The notes below the pieces were generated by a model. The model was not told the origin of the DNA. It saw only the letters and a list, made by a program, of their open reading frames with translations, and did not search any database. Position numbers and translations under genes: made by a program. This document shows positions 1-5,558 of a stretch of DNA of 5,558 nt, piece by piece. The first letter of the stretch is position 1, and each line of letters begins with the position of its first letter. The stretch lies in the NCBI GenBank assembly GCA_007121055.1, contig SKMM01000354.1:1-5558 (forward strand), in the 5' to 3' direction. This DNA is from Paracoccaceae bacterium (GTDB lineage Bacteria > Pseudomonadota > Alphaproteobacteria > Rhodobacterales > Rhodobacteraceae).

Positions 1-926
1 AGCGCGCGGGAGGCTTTGACATGCGCCTCGTCGCGCCAGCAGGCCTCGGCCACGGCCTGCAGCGGCCCGGGCAGGGGGGCGCCGGCGTAGTTGCGCAACT
101 GTTTGAGGCGCTTGAGGCACTCAGGCCCGCCCGCCACGAAGCCCGAGCGCAGGCCGGGCAGGTTGGAGCGTTTCGACAGCGAGTTGAACACCACCACGCG
201 TTCGGGGTCGCAGCCCGCCTCGGCCACCAGTTCGAGGCCGCCGGGGGGCGGGGTGGTGCGCCAGATCTCGGAATAGCACTCGTCCGAGAGGATGCGGAAA
301 TCGTGCCTTTCGGCGAGTTGCAGAAGCTCGTGCCAGTAGGGGCGGGGGGCGACCCTGCCCTGGGGGTTGGCGGGCGAGCACAGGAAGGCGAGCGCGGTGC
401 GGTCCAGCACCTCGGGCGGCAGGCCCGCGTAGTCGGGCAGGTGGCCGGTGGCGGCGGTGGCGGGGACATAGACGGGCTCGGCCCCCGCGGCGAGCGCGCC
501 CACGGCATAGACCTGGTAGAAGGGGTTGGGCATCAGTACGATGGGGCGCCTGGTGCCCTTGGCCTCGGGGCAGAGCGCGAGGACGGCGTTGAACAGCCCC
601 TCGCGGGTGCCGTTGAGGGCCATGATCTGGCTGTCGGGGTCGAGGGCGATGTCATAGCGCGCCTCGGCCCAGTCGGCGATGGCGCCGCGCAGGCCAGGGG
701 TGCCGTCATTGGGCGGGTAGTGGGCGAAGCCCGCGGTCGCCCGGGCCAGAATCTCGGGGAGGAAGTCCGGCATCGGGTGGCGCGGCTCGCCGATGGTCAT
801 GGTGATCTCGGGACCCAGTTCGGGGCCAGCTTCGGGTCCCGGCCCGGGGCCGTGGCCCGCGAGCAGGGCGCGCAGGCGCGGAAAGGCGTATTCGGGCAGC
901 TTCGAGAAGCGCTCGGGGAAATTCAT
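1..926 (-). CDS. dapC: Class I/II PLP-dependent aminotransferase, probable N-succinyldiaminopimelate aminotransferase (DapC-like); C-terminus cut off by window edge
   Basis: The frame is open from the ATG at 926-924 to base 1 and gives 308 residues; the family is usually near 390-400, so about the last 80-90 are outside the window. The fold-type I aspartate aminotransferase signature is complete: N187 in SPANPQG, D215 and Y218 in SDECYSEIW (contacts to the PLP ring), the Schiff-base lysine K252 in NSLSKRSNLPGLRSGF and the phosphate-binding R260 eight residues on. TIGEPRHP (44-51), LNGTREGLF (104-112) and MPNPFYQVY (132-140) are the wording of the DapC subfamily, which transfers an amino group from glutamate to N-succinyl-2-amino-6-ketopimelate in lysine/diaminopimelate synthesis in the cytosol. 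That exact substrate is inferred from motif resemblance; no dapD or dapE is visible. The start is supported by a weak GAGG 8-11 bases upstream and by the N-terminal RLRALLAG matching the usual family start. An unusual Gly-Pro-Glu stretch occupies residues 26-41. The gene stands alone in the window with its own likely promoter. Confidence 0.88.
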   Translation of the reverse strand, partial: MNFPERFSKLPEYAFPRLRALLAGHGPGPGPEAGPELGPEITMTIGEPRHPMPDFLPEILARATAGFAHYPPNDGTPGLRGAIADWAEARYDIALDPDSQIMALNGTREGLFNAVLALCPEAKGTRRPIVLMPNPFYQVYAVGALAAGAEPVYVPATAATGHLPDYAGLPPEVLDRTALAFLCSPANPQGRVAPRPYWHELLQLAERHDFRILSDECYSEIWRTTPPPGGLELVAEAGCDPERVVVFNSLSKRSNLPGLRSGFVAGGPECLKRLKQLRNYAGAPLPGPLQAVAEACWRDEAHVKASRA

Positions 927-1153
927 GCTCGGGCCTCGTGCGTCGGGGTCGTTGGCGCCCCGTTGGAGGCGCAGCATAGCGGGCCCGGACGGCGCGGTCC
1001 AGAAAAGCCGGCCGACATCAAGGGGGCGGCGGCGCGGCCTGTGGCTTTTGCGCCGGGTTGGGTGCGTGCGCCGGCAGGGGCTGGGCCAGATGCGGACGGG
1101 GGCGGCTGGGACGCCCGCAAGTCCAGGCACAGCCCGGGGGGCGGGGGCCGGAC
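927..1153. other. Intergenic gap between the aminotransferase and FkbM genes
   Basis: This gap of 227 bases separates two genes that both read leftward. Its left part holds the probable aminotransferase promoter and leader. The rest, next to the FkbM stop codon, is G- and C-rich with C-runs on the minus strand. A minus-strand inverted repeat AGTCC...GGACT starts at the FkbM stop, but its loop is long and no T-run follows, so I do not call a terminator. Open frames crossing this gap on either strand show no recognisable protein content. Confidence 0.6.
973..1001 (-). promoter_or_regulatory. Putative sigma70-type promoter of the aminotransferase gene
   Basis: Read on the minus strand there is a -35-like TGGACC (1001-996), a 17-base spacer and a -10-like TATGCT (978-973). 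The -35 matches 4 of 6 consensus positions, and the -10 resembles TATAAT in its T, A and final T. Transcription would begin near 966 and leave a leader of about 40 bases before the ATG at 926. The box is an AT-richer patch in very GC-rich DNA, which supports it. It is a pattern match only. Confidence 0.4.
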
Positions 1154-1915
1154 TCAGACCGGGGGGCGCAGGCGCAGGAAGACGTCGCCGCTGCGGGGCA
1201 ACGCCTCCGTTCCCAGCAGGTCCAGGAAGCGCTGCGGGCCGATCCAGTCGTCGAGCACAAGTTCATGTGCGTTGAGCCGCGTGGCATTGGCCTCGTAGTC
1301 GCCGAACGACATGAGCCTTTGCAGGCAGGTTGTGATGGCCTCGGCCTCCGTGCTGAAGAACTCCAGGCTGAGGCATGGCAGCGGCTGCGACAGGCCGGCC
1401 AGGACCTCCGGTTCGAAGCCCTCGACATCGATCTTGCAGAAGGCGGGAACCCCATGGGTCTCGATCAGCCGGTCGAGGGTCGTGACCGTGATCTGCTGCG
1501 TTTCGAGCGCGCCGCGGGTCTTGAGCAGCGGAGCCCAGTCGGCGCGGAGACTCGCGGTGGTGGCATCGCCCTTGAAGTGGACCGTGGCGGTTCCGGGCGC
1601 GCGGCCCAGCGCGGCCTGCACGAGAGTGAGATGCGGATTTCCTGCCTGGTCGCGCCCGAGCACGGTCGTGCAGTTCGGGTTGGGCTCCACCGCGACCACA
1701 TGGGCGCCAAGCTTTAGGAAGACTTCGGTCTTCTCGCCCTTGTTGGCGCCGATGTCGAAGACGAGGCTGCCGGCCGGGATGAAGCGGCTGTAGAGCGCCA
1801 TGTCGGCCCGGAGGGACTGCCGCACGGATGGGTCGACGCGTCGCCACAGCCTGCGGGCAGGCTGGTAGAGGCCGAGCCGTCGGGCCATGGTCTTGAGGGA
1901 TGTCGGTGCTGCCAT
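1154..1915 (-). CDS. FkbM-family SAM-dependent methyltransferase
   Basis: This 253-residue protein has a Rossmann-type methyltransferase core. Motif I is VFDIGANKGEKT (52-63), the SAM-binding glycine loop. The acidic residue closing strand 2 is E77 in VAVEPNP. QAALG (100-104) follows, then VTTLDRLIE (144-152), and the family hallmark KIDVEGFEPEVLAGL (161-175) with LSLEFF (182-187). These match the FkbM methyltransferase domain (Methyltransf_21), whose founder O-methylates a macrolide; other members act on glycans, lipids or nodulation factors, so the substrate cannot be named. Residues 1-45 are basic and helix-like with no signal peptide or membrane segment, so the protein is probably cytosolic. 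The start at 1915 is supported by an AAGGGA ribosome binding site with a 6-base spacer. It is transcribed divergently from glgBC and has no visible partner gene. Its codons include more A-ending forms (GCA, ACA, CGA, CCA, GGA) than its neighbours, which may mean a separate history. Confidence 0.9.
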   Translation of the reverse strand: MAAPTSLKTMARRLGLYQPARRLWRRVDPSVRQSLRADMALYSRFIPAGSLVFDIGANKGEKTEVFLKLGAHVVAVEPNPNCTTVLGRDQAGNPHLTLVQAALGRAPGTATVHFKGDATTASLRADWAPLLKTRGALETQQITVTTLDRLIETHGVPAFCKIDVEGFEPEVLAGLSQPLPCLSLEFFSTEAEAITTCLQRLMSFGDYEANATRLNAHELVLDDWIGPQRFLDLLGTEALPRSGDVFLRLRPPV

Positions 1916-1921
1916 CGGCTA

Positions 1922-1927
1922 TCCCTT
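1922..1927 (-). promoter_or_regulatory. Ribosome binding site of the FkbM methyltransferase gene
   Basis: On the minus strand AAGGGA lies six bases before the ATG at 1915-1913. It is a good Shine-Dalgarno match and favours this start over internal ATG codons at residues 10 and 39. Confidence 0.65.
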
Positions 1928-1930
1928 CGG

Positions 1931-1940
1931 CACAGCTGTG
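1931..1940. repeat. Perfect 10-bp palindrome CACAGCTGTG
   Basis: CACAGCTGTG is a perfect inverted repeat with no loop. It lies 16-25 bases upstream of the FkbM start codon, in the probable leader, and about 120 bases upstream of the glgB start. The flanking bases do not extend the symmetry. Its place between divergent genes suits an operator for a dimeric regulator, but a 10-bp palindrome can occur by chance and no second copy was seen. Confidence 0.3.
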
Positions 1941-1955
1941 TCTTCACGTCGGCAG

Positions 1956-1984
1956 AGGTTAGCCCAAATGCCGGGCGCGAGGAA
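1956..1984 (-). promoter_or_regulatory. Weak candidate promoter for the FkbM methyltransferase gene
   Basis: On the minus strand TTCCTC (1984-1979), a 17-base spacer and TAACCT (1961-1956) form a weak -35/-10 pair. The -10 keeps T, A and the final T; the -35 keeps only the two leading T residues. The start would lie near 1950, about 35 bases before the ATG, so the palindrome at 1931-1940 would sit just downstream of the start site. Confidence 0.22.
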
Positions 1985-2018
1985 GGCCGCGAGGGCCGCC
2001 AAGGGGCCGCGGCCATGT

Positions 2019-2037
2019 CGGCGGTTGTCATCCGCCG
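2019..2037 (+). repeat. Inverted repeat (small hairpin) in the glgB leader
   Basis: CGGCGG (2019-2024) and CCGCCG (2032-2037) can pair as a 6-bp GC stem with the loop TTGTCAT. It ends nine bases before the glgB Shine-Dalgarno. No T-run follows, so it is not a terminator. It might affect translation of the leader, but GC-rich DNA makes such stems often. No convincing plus-strand promoter for glgB was found in 1916-2059. Confidence 0.25.
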
Positions 2038-2046
2038 CCTGCGGGG

Positions 2047-2052
2047 TAAGGG
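2047..2052 (+). promoter_or_regulatory. Ribosome binding site that fixes the glgB start
   Basis: TAAGGG lies seven bases before the ATG at 2060. The upstream in-frame ATG at 2015 has only GC-rich sequence before it and no comparable site, so the 2060 start is preferred. Confidence 0.65.
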
Positions 2053-2059
2053 TCGGGGG

Positions 2060-4246
2060 ATGACCTATCTTCAGATGCCCGACTGGTTCGACCCCGCCGA
2101 TGCCGCCGCCGTGACCGAAGGCCGGCTCGACAATCCGTTTTCCGTGCTGGGGCCGCATTACCGCGGCGTCTCCGGCCGGCTGGTGGTCTTCGACCCCCAT
2201 GCCGAGGCGATGGCGGCGGGGGAGGTGCCGCTGGCGCCCGTGCCCGGCCATGCCGGGGTGTTCGTGGGCGAGGTGGGCCCGGGGCCCTATGTGCTGCGCG
2301 CCCGCGGGGGCGGGCGGGAGTGGACGTGCGAGGACCCGTTCCGCTTCGGCCCGGTGCTGGGCGAGATCGACGAGTATCTGCTGGGCGAGGGCACCCACCG
2401 GCGGCTGTGGCAGGCGCTGGGGGCGCATGTGATGGAGCATGAGGGCGTCGCGGGCACGCATTTCGCGGTCTGGGCGCCCAATGCGCGGCGGGTCTCCGTC
2501 GTGGGCGAGTTCAACGCCTGGGACGGGCGGCGCGCGCCGATGCGGGCGCGGGGCGCCACCGGGGTGTGGGAGATCTTCCTGCCCGGGGTGGGCGAGGGCG
2601 CGGCCTACAAGTACGAGATCGTGGGGCAGGACGGGCGGGTGCAGCCGCTCAAGGCCGATCCGGTGGGGTTCGGGTCGCAGCATCCGCCCGAGACGGCGTC
2701 CATCGTGCGCGACATCGCCGGGTACGGCTGGAAGGACGCGGAGTGGATGGACGTGCGGGCGGGGCGCAATGCGCGCACCGCGCCGACCTCGATCTACGAG
2801 GTGCATCTGGGGTCCTGGCGCAGGCGCGCGGCGGAGGGCAACCGGCACCTGTCCTACAAGGAGCTGGCCGAGGAGCTGGTGGGTTATGCCGCTGACATGG
2901 GGTTTACCCATCTGGAGCTGATGCCGGTGTCGGAGCATCCCTTCGATGGCTCCTGGGGGTATCAGCCGGTGGGGCTGTTCGCCCCCACCATCCGCCACGG
3001 CCCCCCGCACGAGTTCCGCGACCTGGTGGATGCCGCCCATCGCGCAGGCCTCGGGGTGATCCTCGACTGGGTGCCGGGGCATTTCCCGGTGGACGCCCAT
3101 GGGCTGGGGCGGTTCGATGGCACCGCGCTTTATGAACATGCCGATCCGCGGGAGGGGTATCATCCCGACTGGAACACGTTGATCTACAATTACGGCCGGC
3201 GCGAGGTGGCGAATTTCCTGATCTCCAACGCCTTGTACTGGCTGGAGGAATACCATGTCGACGGGCTGCGGGTGGATGCGGTGGCCTCGATGCTCTACCG
3301 CGATTATTCGCGCAAGGAGGGCGAGTGGGTGCCCAACATCCATGGCGGGCGCGAGAACCTGGAGGCGATCGACCTGCTGCGCCGCACCAACAGTGTGGTC
3401 TATGGCGAGGTGCCGGGCATCCTGACCGCGGCGGAGGAGAGCACGTCGTTTCCGGCGGTCTCGCAGCCGGTGCATGACGGGGGCCTCGGGTTCGGCTTCA
3501 AGTGGAACATGGGCTGGATGAACGACACGCTGCGGTACATGGCCGAAGCGCCGATCCACCGCCGCTGGCACCATGACAAGCTGACCTTCGGGCTGGTCTA
3601 TGCGTTCTCGGAGAACTTCATCCTTCCGATCAGCCATGATGAGGTGGTGCACGGCAAGGGCTCGATGCTGGGCAAGATGCCCGGCGACGAGTGGGAGAAG
3701 TTCGCCGGCCTGCGCGCCTATTACGGGTTCATGTGGGGGCATCCGGGCAAGAAGCTGCTGTTCATGGGGCAGGAGTTCGGGCAGGCCTCGGAGTGGAACC
3801 ACGGCGCGCAGCTCGACTGGGACGCGGCGGGGCGGCCGCTGAACGCGGGGCTGGCGCGGCTGGTGCGGGATCTCAACACGCTCTATCGGGCGGAGCCGGC
3901 GCTGCACGTGCGCGACGCCGACGCCGGGGGCTTTGCCTGGCTGGAGGTGGAGGCGGCGGCGGAATCCGTCATCGCCTGGGCGCGCTTCGGGGGGGAGGGC
4001 GACCCGCCGGTGGCGGTCGCGGTGAACTTCACCCCGGTGGAGCGGCGCTGGGAGCTGGGTCTGCCCCGCGCGGGTCACTGGCGCGAGGCGCTCAACAGCG
4101 ATGCCGCGATCTATGGCGGGGGCAACCGCGGCAACATGGGCGGCGTGACGGCGGTGGCCGAGGCGCACAGGGGCCAGCCGGCGCGCGCCACGGTGACGCT
4201 GCCGCCGCTGTCGGCGGTGTTCCTCGTGCATGAAGGGGACGGCTGA
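2060..4246 (+). CDS. glgB: 1,4-alpha-glucan (glycogen) branching enzyme GlgB
   Basis: GlgB cuts alpha-1,4 glucan chains and rejoins the pieces in alpha-1,6 linkage to form the branches of glycogen in the cytosol. From the ATG at 2060 the protein has 728 residues, the same length as the E. coli enzyme. Domains in order: an N-terminal beta domain with NPFSVLGPHY near residue 25, a CBM48 domain starting near THFAVWAPNARRVSVVGEFNAWDG at 133, a GH13 barrel from about 245 to 600, and a C-terminal beta domain ending in LPPLSAVFLV. The catalytic residues are intact: nucleophile D406 in GLRVDAV, acid/base E459 in AAEEST, and D527 in SHDEVVHGK, each one position off the E. coli numbers. WGYQPVGLFAPT, DWVPGHFP and EFGQASEWNH are also present. 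The frame opens at 2015, 15 codons earlier, but the extra residues are Arg-rich, unlike the family, and lack a ribosome site. The stop overlaps the glgC start, so the two genes are probably co-transcribed and coupled in translation. The FkbM gene lies upstream, facing away. Confidence 0.97.
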   Translation: MTYLQMPDWFDPADAAAVTEGRLDNPFSVLGPHYRGVSGRLVVFDPHAEAMAAGEVPLAPVPGHAGVFVGEVGPGPYVLRARGGGREWTCEDPFRFGPVLGEIDEYLLGEGTHRRLWQALGAHVMEHEGVAGTHFAVWAPNARRVSVVGEFNAWDGRRAPMRARGATGVWEIFLPGVGEGAAYKYEIVGQDGRVQPLKADPVGFGSQHPPETASIVRDIAGYGWKDAEWMDVRAGRNARTAPTSIYEVHLGSWRRRAAEGNRHLSYKELAEELVGYAADMGFTHLELMPVSEHPFDGSWGYQPVGLFAPTIRHGPPHEFRDLVDAAHRAGLGVILDWVPGHFPVDAHGLGRFDGTALYEHADPREGYHPDWNTLIYNYGRREVANFLISNALYWLEEYHVDGLRVDAVASMLYRDYSRKEGEWVPNIHGGRENLEAIDLLRRTNSVVYGEVPGILTAAEESTSFPAVSQPVHDGGLGFGFKWNMGWMNDTLRYMAEAPIHRRWHHDKLTFGLVYAFSENFILPISHDEVVHGKGSMLGKMPGDEWEKFAGLRAYYGFMWGHPGKKLLFMGQEFGQASEWNHGAQLDWDAAGRPLNAGLARLVRDLNTLYRAEPALHVRDADAGGFAWLEVEAAAESVIAWARFGGEGDPPVAVAVNFTPVERRWELGLPRAGHWREALNSDAAIYGGGNRGNMGGVTAVAEAHRGQPARATVTLPPLSAVFLVHEGDG
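4233..4238 (+). promoter_or_regulatory. Ribosome binding site of glgC inside the end of glgB
   Basis: AAGGGG lies seven bases before the glgC ATG and within the last codons of glgB. Together with the TGATG stop/start overlap it indicates re-initiation by ribosomes finishing glgB. Confidence 0.65.
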
Positions 4247-5514
4247 TGCCGCGCCGCCGGCCCGAGCGGCTGTCGCGCCGGGCGATGGCCTTTGTCCTCG
4301 CGGGGGGGCGCGGCTCGCGGCTGCACGAGTTGACGGACAACCGCGCGAAACCCGCGGTCTATTTCGGGGGCAAGTCGCGGATCGTGGATTTTGCGCTGTC
4401 GAACGCGCTGAACTCGGGCATCCGCAAGATGGCGATCGCCACGCAGTACAAGGCGCATTCGCTGATCCGGCATTGCCAGCGCGGCTGGAGCTTTTTCCGC
4501 GCCGAGCGCAACGAGTATCTGGACGTGCTGCCCGCGTCGCAGCGGGTGGACGAGGTGCATTGGTACCAGGGCACGGCGGATGCGGTGTTTCAGAACACCG
4601 ACATCATCGACAGCTACGAGGTGGACTACGTCATCGTCCTGGCGGGCGACCATGTCTACAAGATGGACTACGAGGTGATGCTGCGCGCCCATGTCGAAAG
4701 CGGCGCGGATGTCACCGTGGGCTGCCTGACGGTGCCGCGGGCGGATGCCTCGGGGTTCGGGGTGATGGCAGTGGACGGGTCGGGGCGGATCACCGAGTTC
4801 CTTGAAAAACCGGCCGATCCGCCGGGGCTGCCGGAGGATCCGGACCGGTCTCTGGCGTCGATGGGGATCTATGTGTTCGACTGGGCCATGCTGCGCGACC
4901 TGCTGCGGGCGGATGCGGAGGATGCGGGGTCGCAGCGGGATTTCGGGCGCGATCTGATCCCGGCGCTGGTGCGGCAGGGCCGGGCCATGGCCCACCGGTT
5001 CGAGGAGAGCTGCGTGCGGCATCGGGCCGATGCACCGGCCTACTGGCGCGACGTCGGCACGCTGGACGCGTTCTGGCAGGCCAATATCGACCTGACGGAT
5101 TTCGACCCGGATCTGGACCTGTGGGACACCGACTGGCCGGTCTGGACCTATGCCGAGGCGGTGCCGCCGGCGAAGTTCATCCATGACGAGGAGAGCCGGC
5201 GGGGGGTGGCGATCTCCTCGCTGGTGTGCGGGGGCTGCATCATCTCGGGGACCGAGGTGCGGCGGTCGCTGCTGTTCACCGGGGTGCACACGAATTCCTA
5301 TGCGGCGCTGGAGGGGGCGGTGGTGCTGCCCCATGCGGTGATCGGGCGGCATGCGCGGCTGAGCCGGGTGGTGGTGGACCGCGGGGTGGTCGTGCCGCCC
5401 GGGCTGGTGGTGGGCGAGGATCCGGAGGAGGACGCACGCTGGTTCCGGGTGACCCCGGGGGGCGTGACGCTGATCACCCAGCCGATGTTGGACCGGCGGG
5501 AGGCTGCGCTGTGA
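4246..5514 (+). CDS. glgC: Glucose-1-phosphate adenylyltransferase (ADP-glucose pyrophosphorylase) GlgC
   Basis: GlgC makes ADP-glucose and pyrophosphate from ATP and glucose 1-phosphate, the first committed and usually allosterically controlled step of glycogen synthesis. The 422 residues match the usual 420-430. The nucleotidyltransferase domain comes first: VLAGGRGSRL (17-26), the pyrophosphorylase G-rich loop; K35 in RAKPAVYFGGK; WYQGTADAV (106-114); metal-binding D135 in AGDHVYKMDYE; K188 in FLEKPADPPG, the glucose-1-phosphate lysine; SMGIYVF (205-211); and D269 in YWRDVGT. From about 315 the repeats RRSLLFTGV, GAVVLPHAVIG and LSRVVVDRGVVVPPG form the C-terminal left-handed beta helix. 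The closest remembered wording is Agrobacterium/Rhodobacter GlgC, a class known to respond to fructose 6-phosphate and pyruvate; this regulation is inferred. The N-terminal 12 residues carry six Arg, in the region that binds effectors in the family. The residue after WY is Gln, where E. coli has Arg; alphaproteobacterial forms vary here. The start overlaps the glgB stop as TGATG, with a good ribosome site. A glgA would be expected downstream. Confidence 0.97.
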   Translation: MPRRRPERLSRRAMAFVLAGGRGSRLHELTDNRAKPAVYFGGKSRIVDFALSNALNSGIRKMAIATQYKAHSLIRHCQRGWSFFRAERNEYLDVLPASQRVDEVHWYQGTADAVFQNTDIIDSYEVDYVIVLAGDHVYKMDYEVMLRAHVESGADVTVGCLTVPRADASGFGVMAVDGSGRITEFLEKPADPPGLPEDPDRSLASMGIYVFDWAMLRDLLRADAEDAGSQRDFGRDLIPALVRQGRAMAHRFEESCVRHRADAPAYWRDVGTLDAFWQANIDLTDFDPDLDLWDTDWPVWTYAEAVPPAKFIHDEESRRGVAISSLVCGGCIISGTEVRRSLLFTGVHTNSYAALEGAVVLPHAVIGRHARLSRVVVDRGVVVPPGLVVGEDPEEDARWFRVTPGGVTLITQPMLDRREAAL

Positions 5515-5558
5515 GGCGTGGCACTGGTCCGGAGCGGGGCGGGGCTGGCGGTCGTCCC
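5515..5558 (+). other. Tail after glgC; possible start of a next operon gene, not recognisable
   Basis: Two GTG codons could open a further gene. The one at 5511 overlaps the glgC stop as GTGA and has GGGAGG (5498-5503) seven bases before it, but its 16 codons are low-complexity Gly/Arg/Pro with unusually few GC-ending codons. The one at 5518 gives VALVRSGAGLAVV with typical GC-ending codons but a poorly spaced ribosome site. Neither resembles the start of GlgA (typically MxVLxVxSE). No terminator is seen after glgC, which fits an operon that continues. Confidence 0.2.

Noticed and set aside
1120..1156. Possible terminator after the methyltransferase, from the AGTCC...GGACT inverted repeat on the minus strand
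   Set aside because: The stem is five base pairs, the loop is over 20 bases and no T-run follows.
21..1298. Plus-strand open frame of 425 codons over the aminotransferase and the end of the methyltransferase
   Set aside because: It crosses two real minus-strand genes and the gap between them, and its Gly/Ala/Arg-rich translation has no recognisable domain.
1058..1717. Plus-strand open frame of 219 codons opposite the FkbM methyltransferase
   Set aside because: It is a shadow of the methyltransferase frame, which has full family motifs and a ribosome binding site.
2005..2014. Palindrome GGCCGCGGCC upstream of glgB
   Set aside because: It lies in a run of similar GGCCGC-type sequence; such palindromes are expected often at this GC content.
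2025..2053. TTGTCA as a -35 box for glgB
   Set aside because: At a 17-base spacing the -10 position would be AAGGGT, which is the ribosome binding site itself, so transcription would start after it.
1919..4231. Antisense open frame of 770 codons opposite glgB
   Set aside because: It is long only because the high third-position GC of glgB removes stops from the opposite strand. The translation is rich in Arg, His and Pro with no domain, and glgB itself is unambiguous.
4111..5352. Antisense open frame of 413 codons opposite glgC
   Set aside because: Same composition effect; low-complexity Arg/His/Pro-rich product opposite a gene with complete catalytic motifs.
1..5558. Search for a new defence, mobile or RNA-based system
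   Set aside because: All four substantial genes belong to known families, with no tandem direct-repeat array, terminal inverted repeats, transposase, integrase or structured RNA visible. I could not support a novel system here.

Overview
This is a very GC-rich window (roughly 70% by eye) with strong GC at third codon positions. The glycogen genes and the aminotransferase have the wording of alphaproteobacterial, Rhodobacterales-like proteins: GlgC carries WYxGTADAV, AGDHVYKMDYE and EKPADPPG, and the GlgB active-site segment reads AAEESTSFPAVSQPVHDGG. The assignment rests on remembered family sequences, not on a search.

Layout: (1) Bases 1-926, minus strand: the first 308 codons of a DapC-like class I/II PLP aminotransferase, whose C-terminus runs off the left edge. 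(2) 927-1153: a non-coding gap that probably holds this gene's promoter. (3) 1154-1915, minus strand: a complete FkbM-family SAM methyltransferase of 253 residues. (4) 1916-2059: a divergent intergenic region with a 10-bp perfect palindrome, a possible weak minus-strand promoter and the glgB ribosome binding site. (5) 2060-4246, plus strand: glgB, glycogen branching enzyme. (6) 4246-5514, plus strand: glgC, glucose-1-phosphate adenylyltransferase, sharing one base with the glgB stop. (7) 5515-5558: a short tail in which the next gene may begin, but nothing is recognisable.

glgB and glgC look like the first two genes of a glycogen operon. GlgC makes ADP-glucose, a glycogen synthase (glgA, not in the window) would polymerise it, and GlgB adds the alpha-1,6 branches. 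The catalytic residues of both enzymes are intact. The aminotransferase probably belongs to lysine/diaminopimelate biosynthesis. The methyltransferase has no visible functional link to either side.

I see no mobile element, CRISPR array, RNA gene, toxin-antitoxin pair or defence system. This is mostly ordinary core metabolism. The points worth a second look are modest: a tandem-repeat-encoded Gly-Pro-Glu stretch in the aminotransferase, the palindrome in the divergent region, the different codon use of the methyltransferase gene, and strand-dependent codon choice across the window.
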